The notes below the pieces were generated by a model. It worked only from the letters and a program-made list of their open reading frames with translations. It was not told where the DNA came from and made no database searches. This document shows positions 7,269-16,334 of a stretch of 35,524 bases of DNA, piece by piece. The stretch is from the NCBI GenBank assembly GCA_018882795.1, contig VERJ01000022.1:1-35524 (forward strand), in the 5' to 3' direction. Position numbers and translations under genes: made by a program. Position 1 is the first letter of the stretch. Each line of letters starts with the position of its first letter. The stretch comes from Burkholderiaceae bacterium (GTDB lineage Bacteria > Pseudomonadota > Gammaproteobacteria > Burkholderiales > Burkholderiaceae_A).

Positions 7269-8603
7269 CTAAGTTTTAATCGCCCGATACCCAATGTCAC
7301 TGCGATATTGCATACCGCTAAATTTCACCTGATTCACAGCTTCATAGGCCCGCGTCTGGGCAAGTTTGGGTGTGCCCCCCAGCGCCGTCACGCACAATAC
7401 GCGTCCGCCGCTCGTGACCACCTGGCCGTTGTTCATCGTGGTACCAGCGTGGAAAGTCACACAGTCATCGGTATCGAGTGGCAACTCCGTGATTGCATCG
7501 CCTGTACGCACGCTATCAGGGTAGCCATGGGCGGCAATCACAACACCCAGTGCGGTGCGTGAATCCCATTCGGCCTGGGTTTGATCCAGCTGCTGAGCGA
7601 TCGCAGCCTCTAGCAGCACGGTGAAATCGGTTTTCAGCCGCATGAAAATGGGCTGCGTTTCTGGGTCACCCATGCGGCAATTGAACTCCAATACTTTGAT
7701 TGCCCCGTTGGGGCTGATCATCAATCCGGCATAGAGAAACCCGGTGTAGGGCGTGTCCTTTGCAGCCATGCCCTTGAGCACGGGGTTGATCACCTCGCGC
7801 AGCACCCTGGCGTGAATCTCGGGTGTCACAACAGGCGCGGGCGAGTAGGCCCCCATACCGCCGGTATTAGGGCCTTGGTCTTGATTGAGCAGGCGTTTGT
7901 GGTCTTGACTGGTGGCCATGGCAAGCGCGGACTTGCCATCGCACATCACGATGAAGCTTGCCTCTTCGCCTTCCAGAAATTCCTCCACGACTACGCGTGC
8001 GCCCGCATCGCCGAATTTGTTATCCAGCAGCATCATGTCGACTGCAGCGATCGCTTCCTGTTCCGTCATGGCGACTACTACGCCTTTGCCCGCGGCAAGG
8101 CCATCGGCTTTCACAACAATTGGTGCGCCACGCGCGTGAATGTAGGCCTTTGCCTTTTCAGCATCAGAAAAGGTTTCGAATTCGGCGGTGGGGATGCCGT
8201 GCTCTTTCATGAAGCGTTTGGCGAAATCCTTGCTGGATTCCAGCTGCGCGCAGGCCTTCGTGGGGCCAAAGATGGGCAGCTGTTCTTTTCTGAAAATGTC
8301 CACGATGCCGGCAGCCAGCGGGGCCTCTGGCCCAACGACGGTGAGCTTGACGTCGTTTCGCTTCACGAAGTCGGCCACCGATTGGGGGTCTTTGACGGGG
8401 TCGAGTGCGATGTTTTCAATCGGTGCGTTGCTCTTGGTGTGTTCGGCAGCGTTCGTTATTGCGAGCCCGCTGGGGCGTGGCAGTCTAGCGGCTGTGCCGC
8501 CATTGCCAGGGGTGATGAAGACCTTGGTCACTCGTTTAGATTTCGCTAGGCACCAGGCCATGGCGTGTTCGCGGCCGCCGCCGCCGATAACGAGGACTTT
8601 CAT
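7269..8603 (-). CDS. purD: Phosphoribosylamine-glycine ligase PurD with an in-frame repeat insertion
   Basis: PurD is an ATP-grasp enzyme that joins 5-phosphoribosylamine and glycine to give GAR in purine synthesis. Seen are the N-terminal 'MKVLVIGGGGREHAMAWCL', 'GPEAPLAAGIVD' near 91-102, the ATP-grasp lid 'PIVVKADGLAAGKGVVVA' near 150-167, and 'VLEFNCRMGDPETQ' near 299-312. At 444 aa it is about 20 residues longer than usual. The extra residues lie between 'TPGNGGTAA' and 'IENIAL' (about 38-62), and the DNA there (8451-8488) is a degenerate copy of the palindromic element found elsewhere in this window. The ATG abuts the yebC stop (TAAATG). All catalytic blocks look intact. Confidence 0.96.
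   Translation of the reverse strand: MKVLVIGGGGREHAMAWCLAKSKRVTKVFITPGNGGTAARLPRPSGLAITNAAEHTKSNAPIENIALDPVKDPQSVADFVKRNDVKLTVVGPEAPLAAGIVDIFRKEQLPIFGPTKACAQLESSKDFAKRFMKEHGIPTAEFETFSDAEKAKAYIHARGAPIVVKADGLAAGKGVVVAMTEQEAIAAVDMMLLDNKFGDAGARVVVEEFLEGEEASFIVMCDGKSALAMATSQDHKRLLNQDQGPNTGGMGAYSPAPVVTPEIHARVLREVINPVLKGMAAKDTPYTGFLYAGLMISPNGAIKVLEFNCRMGDPETQPIFMRLKTDFTVLLEAAIAQQLDQTQAEWDSRTALGVVIAAHGYPDSVRTGDAITELPLDTDDCVTFHAGTTMNNGQVVTSGGRVLCVTALGGTPKLAQTRAYEAVNQVKFSGMQYRSDIGYRAIKT
8451..8488. repeat. Degenerate palindromic element, copy A, in frame inside purD
   Basis: On the + strand the stretch reads CGTTATTGCGAG, then a small hairpin GCCC-GCTG-GGGC, then GTGGCAGTCTA. This matches copy B in fbp (CGTCATTGCGAG, hairpin, GTGGCAATCCA) at both ends with a few changes. 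It coincides with the extra residues of PurD near positions 39-52, where related proteins go directly from the GNGGT loop to the ENIAL strand. The divergence suggests an older insertion than the other copies. Confidence 0.55.
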
Positions 8604-9326
8604 TTAACTAATAACCGCATTGGTATACACCTCCTGCACATCATCCAGTGATTCAAGTGCATCAAGCAGTTTCTGCATCTTTGCACCATCTTCACCCGAG
8701 AGCTCCGAATCGGTTGATGCCCGCATCGTGACTTCCGCAATCTCGGGTTTCAATCCTGCCTTCTCAAGCGCAGCCTTCACACCTTGAAAATCATTGGGGC
8801 CACAGATCACTTCAATTGCGCCATCATCATCGGTGATGACATCTTCCGCGCCCGCATCCAGTGCGGCTTCCATCACTTTGTCTTCTGATGTACCAGGCGC
8901 AAACACGAACTGGCCGCAGTGCTTGAACATGAAGGCCACCGAACCATCGGTACCCAGGTTCCCGCCGTGTTTGGAAAATGCATGGCGCACCTCGGCCACC
9001 GTGCGGGTCCGGTTATCGGTCATGCAGTCCACGATCACGGCCGCACCGCCAATGCCATAGCCCTCGTAGCGAATTTCTTCGTATTCCACGCCTTCTAGCT
9101 GGCCGGTGCCGCGCTTGATGGCATCCACCACCTTGTCTTTGGGCATGTTGGCATCGCTGGCCTTGTCCATGGCCAGCCGCAGTCGGGGGTTGGTGCCGGG
9201 GTCGCCGCCGCCCATCTTGGCGGCCACGGTGATTTCTTTGATGACGCGGGTGAAGATGCGGCCGCGTTTTTCATCCTGGCGGCCCTTGCGGTGCTGGATG
9301 TTGGCCCACTTTGAGTGTCCTGCCAT
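8604..9326 (-). CDS. YebC/PmpR (TACO1-like) family protein
   Basis: The family signature [18 protein letters not shown] is at the N-terminus, and the family core runs throughout ('[16 protein letters not shown]', '[19 protein letters not shown]', 'ALDAGAEDV'). Length from this start is 240 aa, the family norm. YebC proteins were described as DNA-binding regulators (PmpR, RuvC control); more recent work assigns a role in relieving ribosome stalling, complementary to EF-P, whose gene is also in this window. An earlier start at 9389 is possible in frame, but the conserved Met at 9326 with AGGA just upstream decides the start. The stop abuts the purD ATG. Confidence 0.95.
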   Translation of the reverse strand: MAGHSKWANIQHRKGRQDEKRGRIFTRVIKEITVAAKMGGGDPGTNPRLRLAMDKASDANMPKDKVVDAIKRGTGQLEGVEYEEIRYEGYGIGGAAVIVDCMTDNRTRTVAEVRHAFSKHGGNLGTDGSVAFMFKHCGQFVFAPGTSEDKVMEAALDAGAEDVITDDDGAIEVICGPNDFQGVKAALEKAGLKPEIAEVTMRASTDSELSGEDGAKMQKLLDALESLDDVQEVYTNAVIS

Positions 9327-9422
9327 GAGGGGTCCTGAGGGATTTTTGAGGGGTTTTAGGGGGTGGTCTGAGCGCTGAATGAGCAGCAATAGAATGAATT
9401 TTAGGGTAGCGGGATAAACGGA

Positions 9423-9502
9423 TTGACTTGTACAGTGAGTCGCTTATTATTTAGCCATAAATAACTTATTTTTATGTACCAATAAATCAACTTTTTTGTA
9501 CA
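9423..9502 (+). promoter_or_regulatory. vapBC promoter and operator-like inverted repeats
   Basis: A near-consensus promoter is visible: TTGACT (9423-9428), 16 bp, TATTAT (9445-9450). Downstream, TTATTTA (9447-9453) and TAAATAA (9458-9464) form a perfect inverted repeat with a 4-base centre. It overlaps a second one, AAATAA-C-TTATTT (9459-9471). TGTAC also occurs three times (9429-9433, 9475-9479, 9497-9501). The stretch is very A+T-rich compared with its neighbours. Such repeats around the start of transcription suit binding by the VapBC complex; this is inference. Confidence 0.6.
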
Positions 9503-9511
9503 TTACAACTC

Positions 9512-9736
9512 ATGAAAACCCACATTGAACTTGACGATGACACCCTGATCCAGGTGCTGGAGTTGGGTGGATTCACATCAAAAAAAGCGGCGGTGAATGC
9601 GGCCCTTCAAGACTTCCTGAACACGCTGCGCCGAAGACACCTGCTCAGCATGCCGGGACAAGTTGTGTGGGAGGGCGATCTTGATGCTATGCGGGCGAGC
9701 AGGGTCTTTTCCACTGGCCCTGATCGGGATTGTTGA
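9512..9736 (+). CDS. vapB: VapB-type antitoxin
   Basis: This 74-aa protein has the VapB arrangement: an N-terminal ribbon-helix-helix part 'MKTHIELDDDTLIQVLELGG' with 'TSKKAAVNAALQDFL' (residues 1-37), and a C-terminal toxin-binding tail containing 'WEGDLDAMRASR'. It would bind DNA at its own promoter and block the VapC active site. Its stop overlaps the vapC ATG (TGATG), which ties synthesis of the two proteins together. The strong promoter directly upstream is its own and is independent of yebC, which points the other way. Confidence 0.88.
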   Translation: MKTHIELDDDTLIQVLELGGFTSKKAAVNAALQDFLNTLRRRHLLSMPGQVVWEGDLDAMRASRVFSTGPDRDC

Positions 9737-10227
9737 TGCTGGTCGATACGTCTGTTTGGATCGATTTTTTTAATCGAACTGAAACCAAGCAAAGAAACTA
9801 TCTCGTTGCTGAGATTGCTAAGGGTGGGGATATTATTCTGTGCGGCGTTGTGCTCACCGAGATTTTGATGGGTATAAAGTCGGATGAAAAGGCTTCTGAC
9901 GTCGCCGAGGTACTTTCAGCATTTCCTGTTTGCGCGGATCTTGATCGGCCGGGATATGCCAAGGCGGCAGCTCTTTACAGGAGGTGTCGATCGAACGGTT
10001 ACACCATCCGATCAACTATTGATTGCGTTATCGCACAGATCTGCATTCGGGATGGTCTTTCGCTCTTAACGAGAGACCGGGATTTCGAGGTGATTGCAGA
10101 GCACTCCGATCTCGCAGTTCTAGGCGATCTCACATTCAAATTTGGGATTCAACCGTTTCCAAAACAGGGTGGAGTCGTGGTCGATAACGAGATGGTCAAT
10201 AAAATTCGCGATGATGCGGGGATTTAA
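9736..10227 (+). CDS. vapC: VapC-type PIN-domain ribonuclease toxin
   Basis: This is a PIN-domain nuclease with the expected acidic residues: Asp in 'MLVDTSVWIDFF' at the start, Glu in 'GVVLTEILMG' near 43, Asp in 'TIDCVIAQICIRDGLSLLT' near 94, and Asp in 'RDRDFEVIAEH' near 115. VapC toxins cut tRNA or rRNA at defined sites; the target here is unknown. A TTG at 9730 is in frame, but the ATG at 9736 overlaps the vapB stop and begins with the canonical MLVDTS. At 163 aa it is about 25-30 residues longer than most VapC proteins. The extra tail runs into the gcvT end, so the two convergent stops overlap. Confidence 0.88.
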   Translation: MLVDTSVWIDFFNRTETKQRNYLVAEIAKGGDIILCGVVLTEILMGIKSDEKASDVAEVLSAFPVCADLDRPGYAKAAALYRRCRSNGYTIRSTIDCVIAQICIRDGLSLLTRDRDFEVIAEHSDLAVLGDLTFKFGIQPFPKQGGVVVDNEMVNKIRDDAGI

Positions 10228-11360
10228 CGCTTATACCGTTTCGGCACAAACGGTAATTTCGTAATCTCCACTGCAAGCTTCTTATCCCGCACGATTGCAA
10301 ATAGCGGTTGATTGATCGCCGCACTTTGAATCAGCGCAAGCATCACGGGGGAGCCGAGCGATGGGGACACCGTGCCGCTGGTTACTTCCCCCACTTCATG
10401 TCCATCTACAGTCACGATCCTGGCGTGTGCACGAATGGGCACGGGCTCTTTGGACACCATGCCCACGAGTTTCCGTGCTGCGCCTTCTGACAACTGCTTT
10501 AACACCACAGCCGCCCCTGGAAATCCACCTGTCTTCTTTGGTGCCGTGTGCGTGCCATCGGCATTGGTTTTGGGAAGTCGGCGTGATGGCGCAATGGCAA
10601 ACCCAAGTCCCGCTTCCACTGGGCTGATGGTGGGCGAGATGTCGTTGCCATGCAGTGGCAGGCCGGCCTCTAACCGCAGCGTATCGCGTGCGCCCAGGCC
10701 AATTGGTTTTACACGATCATCCTTCATCATCTCGCGCACGATGCGCTCGGCATCGGCCGCGGCAATGGAGATTTCATAACCATCTTCACCGGTGTAGCCC
10801 GAGCGCGTGGCAAAGCAGGTCACGCCCATCAGCGTTAAATCGGCTGCCTGCATGAACGTCATCTGGGCGGCCTTGGGATCCATCTTTGCAAGTACAGATT
10901 CAGCAGCGGGGCCCTGCAGGGCGATGAGTGCGGCATCGACCCACTCGAATTTCAATCCTGGGGCGAGTTTTTGTAGCAGCGCCAGATCCGCATCACGGTT
11001 GCCGGCGTTGACCACCATGCGGACCTCTGTGCCGCGCCAGACCAGCATCAGGTCATCTTCAATGCCCCCCTGCGCATTGAGCAGCACGGAGTAGCGCTGG
11101 ATGTCATTGGGCCAGCCCTCGAAATCGCAGGGCAGGGCGGCTTCCAATTCTTTGCGCAGTTGCGCACCGCTCGGATCAGCGGGCGAGGTGATGCGCAGCT
11201 GGCCCATGTGGGAGACATCGAATAAGCCCGCGTGCGTACGTGTGTGCAGATGCTCGCCTTTCAGACCCATGGGGTACTGGATCGGCATGTTGTAGCCCGC
11301 AAAGGGGCCGAACTTGGCGCCGAGTTCGGTGTGGAGTTTTTCAAGCGGAATGGATTTCAT
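10224..11360 (-). CDS. gcvT: Glycine cleavage system T protein (aminomethyltransferase) GcvT
   Basis: GcvT transfers the methylene carbon from aminomethyl-lipoyl GcvH to tetrahydrofolate and releases ammonia. Seen are '[16 protein letters not shown]' near 18-33, '[12 protein letters not shown]' near 48-59, 'QGPAAESVL' near 148-156, '[14 protein letters not shown]' near 177-190, and '[20 protein letters not shown]' near 216-235, all family hallmarks. At 378 aa it has normal length. The start at 11360 is chosen because it overlaps the gcvP stop (ATGA) and begins [20 protein letters not shown]; a longer frame to 11390 is unlikely. It is last in the gcvHPT operon. Confidence 0.95.
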   Translation of the reverse strand: MKSIPLEKLHTELGAKFGPFAGYNMPIQYPMGLKGEHLHTRTHAGLFDVSHMGQLRITSPADPSGAQLRKELEAALPCDFEGWPNDIQRYSVLLNAQGGIEDDLMLVWRGTEVRMVVNAGNRDADLALLQKLAPGLKFEWVDAALIALQGPAAESVLAKMDPKAAQMTFMQAADLTLMGVTCFATRSGYTGEDGYEISIAAADAERIVREMMKDDRVKPIGLGARDTLRLEAGLPLHGNDISPTISPVEAGLGFAIAPSRRLPKTNADGTHTAPKKTGGFPGAAVVLKQLSEGAARKLVGMVSKEPVPIRAHARIVTVDGHEVGEVTSGTVSPSLGSPVMLALIQSAAINQPLFAIVRDKKLAVEITKLPFVPKRYKR

Positions 11361-14245
11361 ACGTAGCTCTCCACTGGCGGACACGTGCATACCAAATTCC
11401 GATCCCCAGCGGCGTTATCGATCCGCTTTACACTGGGCCAGAACTTCGCTGTGCGGATCCATAGAAGGGGATAGGCGGCGGTTTCACGCGAGTAGCTGTG
11501 TTGCCAATCACCGGCGATTTCTTGCGCGGTGTGGGGCGCATTCTTCAACGGGTTATCGGTTTTATCGAACTCGCCGCTGCGGATCTTCTGCAGCTCGCCT
11601 GCGATTGCAATCATCGCGTCGCAAAAACGATCCAGTTCAGCCTTGGACTCTGACTCCGTGGGCTCGACCATCAAGGTGTCGGCCACAGGGAAGGAGAGCG
11701 TCGGCGCATGGAATCCATAATCCATCAATCGCTTGGCTACGTCCTCTGCGGTCACACCGATCTCTGCCTTTAGATTACGCAGGTCCAGAATGCACTCGTG
11801 GGCCACGCGGCCGTTTTCACCCTTGTACAAAATGGGGAAGTGGGCCTCCAGCCGCGCTGCCACATAGTTCGCATTCAGAATCGCCGCTTCGGTCGCCTTG
11901 CGGATGCCGCTTGCACCCATCATGCGGATATACATCCAGGAGATCGTGGTGATCAACGCGCTGCCAAAGGGTGCCGCGGACACACTATTCGATTTTCCTG
12001 ATTCGCTAAACGGATTGCTGCTGAGGAAAGGAGCCAAGTGTTTGGCCACTGCAATCGGTCCCATGCCAGGGCCGCCACCACCGTGCGGAATGCAGAAGGT
12101 CTTGTGCAGGTTCATGTGGCAGACATCGGCCCCGATATCGCCAGGCCGCGTTAAGCCCGCCTGGGCATTCAGGTTGGCACCATCCATATAGACCTGGCCA
12201 CCGGCCTCATGCACCAATTGGCAGATGTCTTTAATCGCCGACTCAAACACGCCGTGGGTCGAAGGGTAGGTCACCATCAGCGCGCAGAGCTGATCACGAT
12301 GGGCCTCGATCTTCGCCTTCAGATCTGCAACATCCACATTGCCATTGGTATCGCAGGCCACCACCACAATCTTCATGCCCATCATCTGAGCGCTTGCGGG
12401 GTTGGTGCCGTGTGCGGAAGACGGAATCAGGCAGACATCGCGGTGGTCCTGACCCTGGGCAATCTGATAATTACGAATTGCCAGCAGGCCCGCGTATTCG
12501 CCCTGTGCGCCGGAATTCGGCTGGAAAGAAACCGCATCAAAGCCGGTGATCTCGGCAAGCCAGTCGCCCAGCTGTGCCAGCATCTCGCCATAGCCCTTGG
12601 CCTGCTGCTCGGGCACAAAGGGATGCAGTCCCGCAAACTCTGGCCAAGTCACAGGCGCCATCTCCGAGGCTGCGTTGAGCTTCATGGTGCAGGAGCCCAG
12701 CGGAATCATGGAGTGCACCAGAGAGATATCGCGGTTTTCCAGACGCTTTAAGTAGCGCATGAATTCCGTCTCGCTGTGATAGCTGTTAAAGACCGGGTGG
12801 GTCAGCACTGCATCAGCGCGCGTAAGCGTTGCAGGAATAGATTCCGGCTGGGTGGTAAGTTTTAAGGCCCTCAATGCTTCAACAGACGAGGCTTTGCCAG
12901 TGAACACCCAAACGATGTCCGCAACATCTTGTAAAGAAGTGGTCTCATCGCAGGCCACACCCACATCCCCATTGTCGAAATAACGTAGGTTGATGTGTTT
13001 TTCCGCCGCGCGGGTTTTGATTGCTGTCACACCACCAACACCGTAAAGCGCAGAAGCGGTAAAGGTCACCGTGTCAAAGTAAGCATTCGCGATGGGCGCC
13101 AGGCCGCTGGCTTTCACAATCAGCCGTGCCATCGCATTGGCCCGCAGTGCAATCCGATGCAGCCCTTGCGGCCCGTGATAGACCGCATAAAACGCCGCCA
13201 TGTTCGCAAGCAGGGCCTGGGCCGTGCAGATGTTGCTGGTGGCTTTGTCTCTGCGGATATGCTGCTCGCGGGTCTGCAGCGACATGCGATAGGCAGGCCT
13301 ACCCGCTGCATCCACTGAAACACCAATAATGCGACCCGGCATCATGCGCACGAGATCTTCTTTCACCGCCATGAATGCGGCATGCGGTCCACCATAGCCC
13401 ATGGGCACACCAAAGCGCTGGGCCGAGCCAATGGCAATATCTGCGCCCATCTGGCCGGGGGATTTCACGAGCATGCCCGCCAGCAGATCTGCGCCGACGC
13501 AGAGCCGTGCATTCACCGCATGCAGTTTCTCAGCGAGCGTTGAGAAATCCCGGAGCACGCCCCGCGTGTCGGGTGATTGCACATGGGCGCCAAAGAATTT
13601 TGCAGTTGGTGAAAAATGATCGGCATCACCCACCACGCATTCAATGCCCATCCACTGGGCACGGCTGGTGATCACGGCAATCACCTGGGGGTGGACCTGG
13701 GCATCAATAAAAAACTTCGCTGCGCTCGCCACCTTACTGGCACGTTTCATTGTAGCCATGGCTTCTGCCGCTGCAGTGGCTTCATCGAGCAGCGACGCGT
13801 TGGAGGTATGCATGCCAGTGAGATCCACCACCATCTGCTGATAGTTCATCAACGACTCAAGTCGGCCCTGGGCGACTTCGGCCTGATAGGGCGTATAGGC
13901 CGTGTACCAGCCTGGGTTTTCCAAGACATTGCGGCGAATGGGCTCGGGCGTGAAGGTGCCGTAATAACCCGCTCCAATGAAGGAGCGCCAGAGTTGATTT
14001 TTTTGTGCAACCGATTTCAGCTCGGCAAGCGCTTCAGCCTCGGTGGTCGGCGCAGGAAGGTTCAGTAATTCCTTGCGCAGAATGGCTGCGGGAACTGTCT
14101 CTTCAATCAGTGCATGATGCGATGCTGCGCCGATGCGCTCCAGCATCTGGGATTCGCTTGCGCGATCCGGGCCGATATGGCGGCCATGAAATTCATCTGC
14201 GGCAAATAGGCCTTCGATGCTGTCAATGGGTTCATAGGCGTGCAT
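11357..14245 (-). CDS. gcvP: Glycine dehydrogenase (decarboxylating) GcvP
   Basis: This single-chain 962-aa P protein uses pyridoxal phosphate to decarboxylate glycine and passes the aminomethyl group to lipoyl-GcvH. Near the N-terminus '[20 protein letters not shown]' (about 19-38) is typical. The PLP-lysine block '[20 protein letters not shown]' lies near 695-714, preceded by '[17 protein letters not shown]' near 670. '[10 protein letters not shown]' is near 510. Both halves of the pseudo-dimer are present, so it is the long bacterial/eukaryal type. The ATG directly follows the gcvH stop, and the stop overlaps the gcvT ATG. Regulation is expected from the glycine riboswitch ahead of gcvH. 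Confidence 0.97.
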   Translation of the reverse strand: MHAYEPIDSIEGLFAADEFHGRHIGPDRASESQMLERIGAASHHALIEETVPAAILRKELLNLPAPTTEAEALAELKSVAQKNQLWRSFIGAGYYGTFTPEPIRRNVLENPGWYTAYTPYQAEVAQGRLESLMNYQQMVVDLTGMHTSNASLLDEATAAAEAMATMKRASKVASAAKFFIDAQVHPQVIAVITSRAQWMGIECVVGDADHFSPTAKFFGAHVQSPDTRGVLRDFSTLAEKLHAVNARLCVGADLLAGMLVKSPGQMGADIAIGSAQRFGVPMGYGGPHAAFMAVKEDLVRMMPGRIIGVSVDAAGRPAYRMSLQTREQHIRRDKATSNICTAQALLANMAAFYAVYHGPQGLHRIALRANAMARLIVKASGLAPIANAYFDTVTFTASALYGVGGVTAIKTRAAEKHINLRYFDNGDVGVACDETTSLQDVADIVWVFTGKASSVEALRALKLTTQPESIPATLTRADAVLTHPVFNSYHSETEFMRYLKRLENRDISLVHSMIPLGSCTMKLNAASEMAPVTWPEFAGLHPFVPEQQAKGYGEMLAQLGDWLAEITGFDAVSFQPNSGAQGEYAGLLAIRNYQIAQGQDHRDVCLIPSSAHGTNPASAQMMGMKIVVVACDTNGNVDVADLKAKIEAHRDQLCALMVTYPSTHGVFESAIKDICQLVHEAGGQVYMDGANLNAQAGLTRPGDIGADVCHMNLHKTFCIPHGGGGPGMGPIAVAKHLAPFLSSNPFSESGKSNSVSAAPFGSALITTISWMYIRMMGASGIRKATEAAILNANYVAARLEAHFPILYKGENGRVAHECILDLRNLKAEIGVTAEDVAKRLMDYGFHAPTLSFPVADTLMVEPTESESKAELDRFCDAMIAIAGELQKIRSGEFDKTDNPLKNAPHTAQEIAGDWQHSYSRETAAYPLLWIRTAKFWPSVKRIDNAAGDRNLVCTCPPVESYV

Positions 14246-14632
14246 TTAGTGGCTCCCGGCACCAGACTGGTACTGATCGGATGAGAGCAGTGATTGCTCT
14301 GCGCCTGCTGCTGCGGGCTTAAGCTTAAAGAGCCATCCGGATTCATAGGGCGCTTCGTTCACGGTCTGCGGTGCGGAAGACAGTGCATCATTGATTGCGA
14401 GCACCTCGCCAGCAACAGGTGCATAGACATCGGAGGCGGCCTTGGTGGATTCCACCACGGCGCAGGACTCTCCTGCGGCAAGTGCGCGTCCCACAGCGGG
14501 CAGATCCACATACACAAGTTCACCCAAGGAATCCTGGGCGAGATCCGTGATGCCGATGGTCAGCGTCCCATCAGATTCAGTGCGGACCCATTCATGGGAG
14601 GCGGTGTAACGCAGATCAGCGGGGAAATTCAC
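14246..14632 (-). CDS. gcvH: Glycine cleavage system H protein (lipoyl carrier) GcvH
   Basis: GcvH carries the aminomethyl group on a lipoyl-lysine between GcvP, GcvT and the L protein. The conserved block 'LRYTASHEWV' sits at about 7-16, 'LGELVYVDLP' in the middle, and the lipoylation site is the Lys in 'VVESTKAASDVYAPVAGEV'. A GTG start at 14632 is proposed. It gives 128 aa (normal length), begins VNFPADLRYT like family members, and has AGGAGA at 14641-14646, nine bases upstream. Earlier in-frame starts extend into the riboswitch leader and are rejected. It heads gcvHPT. Confidence 0.93.
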   Translation of the reverse strand: MNFPADLRYTASHEWVRTESDGTLTIGITDLAQDSLGELVYVDLPAVGRALAAGESCAVVESTKAASDVYAPVAGEVLAINDALSSAPQTVNEAPYESGWLFKLKPAAAGAEQSLLSSDQYQSGAGSH

Positions 14633-14747
14633 GGTCAATGTCTCCTGTGGCGATTGCTCGCATGGTTTCAGCATGGTCGGTAACAAGGGGGTACTCGCAG
14701 AAAATTCATGCAGGCCGCGCATTGATTCGCATGACCTTGGTTCCGCG

Positions 14748-14914
14748 CCCCCTCTGTCCTTCGTGCCTGAGACATTAACCTTCGGCGGACGCTCTGAGTT
14801 CGAGCGCCTCTCTCCAGAGAGCCTGACAAGCGCGCAGTCCTTTTGCCTGAGAGTTTTTGGGGTGTTACACCTTCGGCGTTGCAGGAAAACCCTCCTGCAA
14901 TCTCTCCTGCGCGC
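14748..14914 (-). ncRNA. Tandem glycine riboswitch (gcvT element)
   Basis: Read on the minus strand, two aptamers follow each other. The first (about 14914-14830) is closed by GCGCGC...GCGCGC and carries AGGAGAG, GCCGAAGG and ACTCTCAGGCAAAAGGAC. The second (about 14826-14748) carries GGAGAGAGGCG, GCCGAAGG and TCTCAGGCACGAAGGAC. These are the conserved core sequences of the glycine riboswitch, and the linker between aptamers is only a few bases. The element ends about 115 nt before the gcvH start, leaving room for an expression platform. Glycine binding would be expected to switch on the gcv genes. The assignment is from sequence signature; boundaries are approximate. Confidence 0.93.
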
Positions 14915-14955
14915 AAGAGTAGACTAGCCGCAAGTTTCCGGGCGCAGCCCGATAG

Positions 14956-14961
14956 TGTCAA
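14956..14961 (-). promoter_or_regulatory. Candidate -35 box of the gcv transcript
   Basis: The minus strand reads a perfect TTGACA about 45 bases upstream of the first aptamer, which is the right place for the gcv promoter. No convincing -10 box is found 16-18 bases downstream (the best is GAAACT), so the call is weak. The divergent quinone oxidoreductase gene starts at 15020, so both promoters must share roughly 100 bp. Confidence 0.35.
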
Positions 14962-15019
14962 GCTTCAGACACCCAGTAGTAATCCACATTTTTAAAGTGT
15001 TACTTGAGGAGAGAGTTGT

Positions 15020-15997
15020 ATGTCGCAAATTGTTAAGGCGGTGCGCATCGACGCATTTGGTGGCCCAGAGGTGATGCAGCTTGTGGATGTGGCATTGGGC
15101 GACCCAGGGCCGGGCGAGGCGCTCGTTCGCCACCATGCAATCGGCATCAATTACATCGATATCTATCAGCGTTCCGGGGTTTATCCCAATCCGCTGCCGC
15201 TCACCATGGGCATGGAAGGCTCGGGCGTGGTGGAGGCCGTGGGTAAGGGTGTCACCCATGTGAAACCGGGTGATCGCGTGGCCTACGCGGGCAATCCGCC
15301 AGGGGGCTATTCAGAGGCACGCATCCTGCCCGCCCAGGTATTGATCAAGATTCCTAAAACCATCTCTTACGAAACCGGTGCGGCCATGATGCTCAAGGGC
15401 ATGACCGCCCACTATCTGTTTAAGCGCACTGCGAACCTGCAGCCCGGTCACACGGTGCTCTTTCATGCGGCTGCTGGAGGTGTTGGTTTAATCGCGATGC
15501 AGTTGGCCAAGATGATGGGCGTGACCGTGATTGGCACGGTGGGCTCTGATGAAAAAGCCAAGCTTGCGAAAAAATGGGGCTGCACTCACACCGTGAATTA
15601 TTCAAGGGAAAATTTCGTCGAGCGCGTGAAAGAGATCACCAAGGGGCGCGGTGTGGACGTGGTGTTTGATTCCGTGGGCAAGGACACCTTCCAGGGCTCG
15701 ATGGATAGCCTGCGCAAATATGGTCTTATGGTGAGTTATGGCAATTCATCGGGCAAGGTGCCGCCCGTGGATTTCGGTGTCATGAAGGGCACGCTGTTTA
15801 TTACGCGGCCATCGCTCATGTCTTACACCGCAACCCGCGAAGACCTTGAGCTCACTGCCAATGACATGGTGAAACTGGTGTCCAGCAAAAAGCTGGTGAT
15901 CCCCGTGGAGCGGACCTATCGGCTTGCGGATGTTCAGCAGGCCCACCGCGACCTGGAGGGCCGTAAGACCACGGGCTGCTCGGTGTTGATTCCGTAA
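15020..15997 (+). CDS. Quinone oxidoreductase, zeta-crystallin-like (Qor family)
   Basis: This 325-aa member of the medium-chain dehydrogenase/reductase family lacks the zinc ligands of alcohol dehydrogenases. The N-terminal half has 'AVRIDAFGGPEVMQLVDV' near 7-24, 'GINYIDIYQRSGVY' near 42-55, and 'LPLTMGMEGSGVVEAVGKGV' near 59-78. The Rossmann part has 'VLFHAAAGGVGLIAMQLAK' near 148-166, the Qor NADPH-binding signature. It probably reduces quinones or other electrophiles with NADPH in the cytosol. GAGGAGAG at about 15006-15013 is a strong Shine-Dalgarno sequence. The gene stands alone, divergent from gcv and upstream of the TacAT-like pair. Confidence 0.9.
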   Translation: MSQIVKAVRIDAFGGPEVMQLVDVALGDPGPGEALVRHHAIGINYIDIYQRSGVYPNPLPLTMGMEGSGVVEAVGKGVTHVKPGDRVAYAGNPPGGYSEARILPAQVLIKIPKTISYETGAAMMLKGMTAHYLFKRTANLQPGHTVLFHAAAGGVGLIAMQLAKMMGVTVIGTVGSDEKAKLAKKWGCTHTVNYSRENFVERVKEITKGRGVDVVFDSVGKDTFQGSMDSLRKYGLMVSYGNSSGKVPPVDFGVMKGTLFITRPSLMSYTATREDLELTANDMVKLVSSKKLVIPVERTYRLADVQQAHRDLEGRKTTGCSVLIP

Positions 15998-16046
15998 GTC
16001 ATTTGTACTAACATTGCGGCACTTGTTGTCCTAATCGGAGTCCACC

Positions 16047-16334
16047 ATGCCTGCCGCCACCGCCAATCCTCGATCCGCTCGACTGGGCTTGCGCGCCACC
16101 CCTGAACAAGAGGTGGTGCTTCGGCGCGCTGCCCAGGCGGCCCATAAGTCACTCACAGATTTCATTCTCGATGCTGCTTATCAGGCTGCTGAGCAGACGC
16201 TACTTGATCAGCGTTTATTCATGGTTTCTGGCAGTCAATATCAGGCGCTGTTAAAGATGTTGGATCGGCCTGAGTCCGATAACCGGGGTCTTGCGGATTT
16301 GTTCTCTCGAAAATCCGTCTGGGTTAAAAAGTGA
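16047..16334 (+). CDS. TacA-like antitoxin (DUF1778, ribbon-helix-helix)
   Basis: This 95-aa protein matches the DUF1778/TacA antitoxins: 'RLGLRATPEQEVVLRRAAQA' (about 12-31) and 'KSLTDFILDAAYQAAEQTLL' (about 35-54) form the DNA-binding N-terminus. 'FMVSGSQYQALLKMLDRPE' (about 58-76) is the start of the toxin-neutralising tail. It acts with the downstream acetyltransferase toxin and likely represses its own promoter. GGAG six bases upstream of the ATG supports the start. Its stop overlaps the toxin's GTG (GTGA). Confidence 0.9.
   Translation: MPAATANPRSARLGLRATPEQEVVLRRAAQAAHKSLTDFILDAAYQAAEQTLLDQRLFMVSGSQYQALLKMLDRPESDNRGLADLFSRKSVWVKK

Noticed and set aside
7812..8549. Long open frame (245 codons) on the plus strand inside purD
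   Set aside because: It is antisense to a well-conserved purD frame, with biased composition and no recognisable motif.
14939..14951. Perfect hairpin CGGGC-GCA-GCCCG near the gcv/qor junction
   Set aside because: No T-run on either strand and it lies in the expected promoter region, so it is not called a terminator.
14668..14961. Open frame on the minus strand through the gcv leader
   Set aside because: It lies over the two glycine aptamers, whose conserved RNA bases explain the sequence; no protein-like features.
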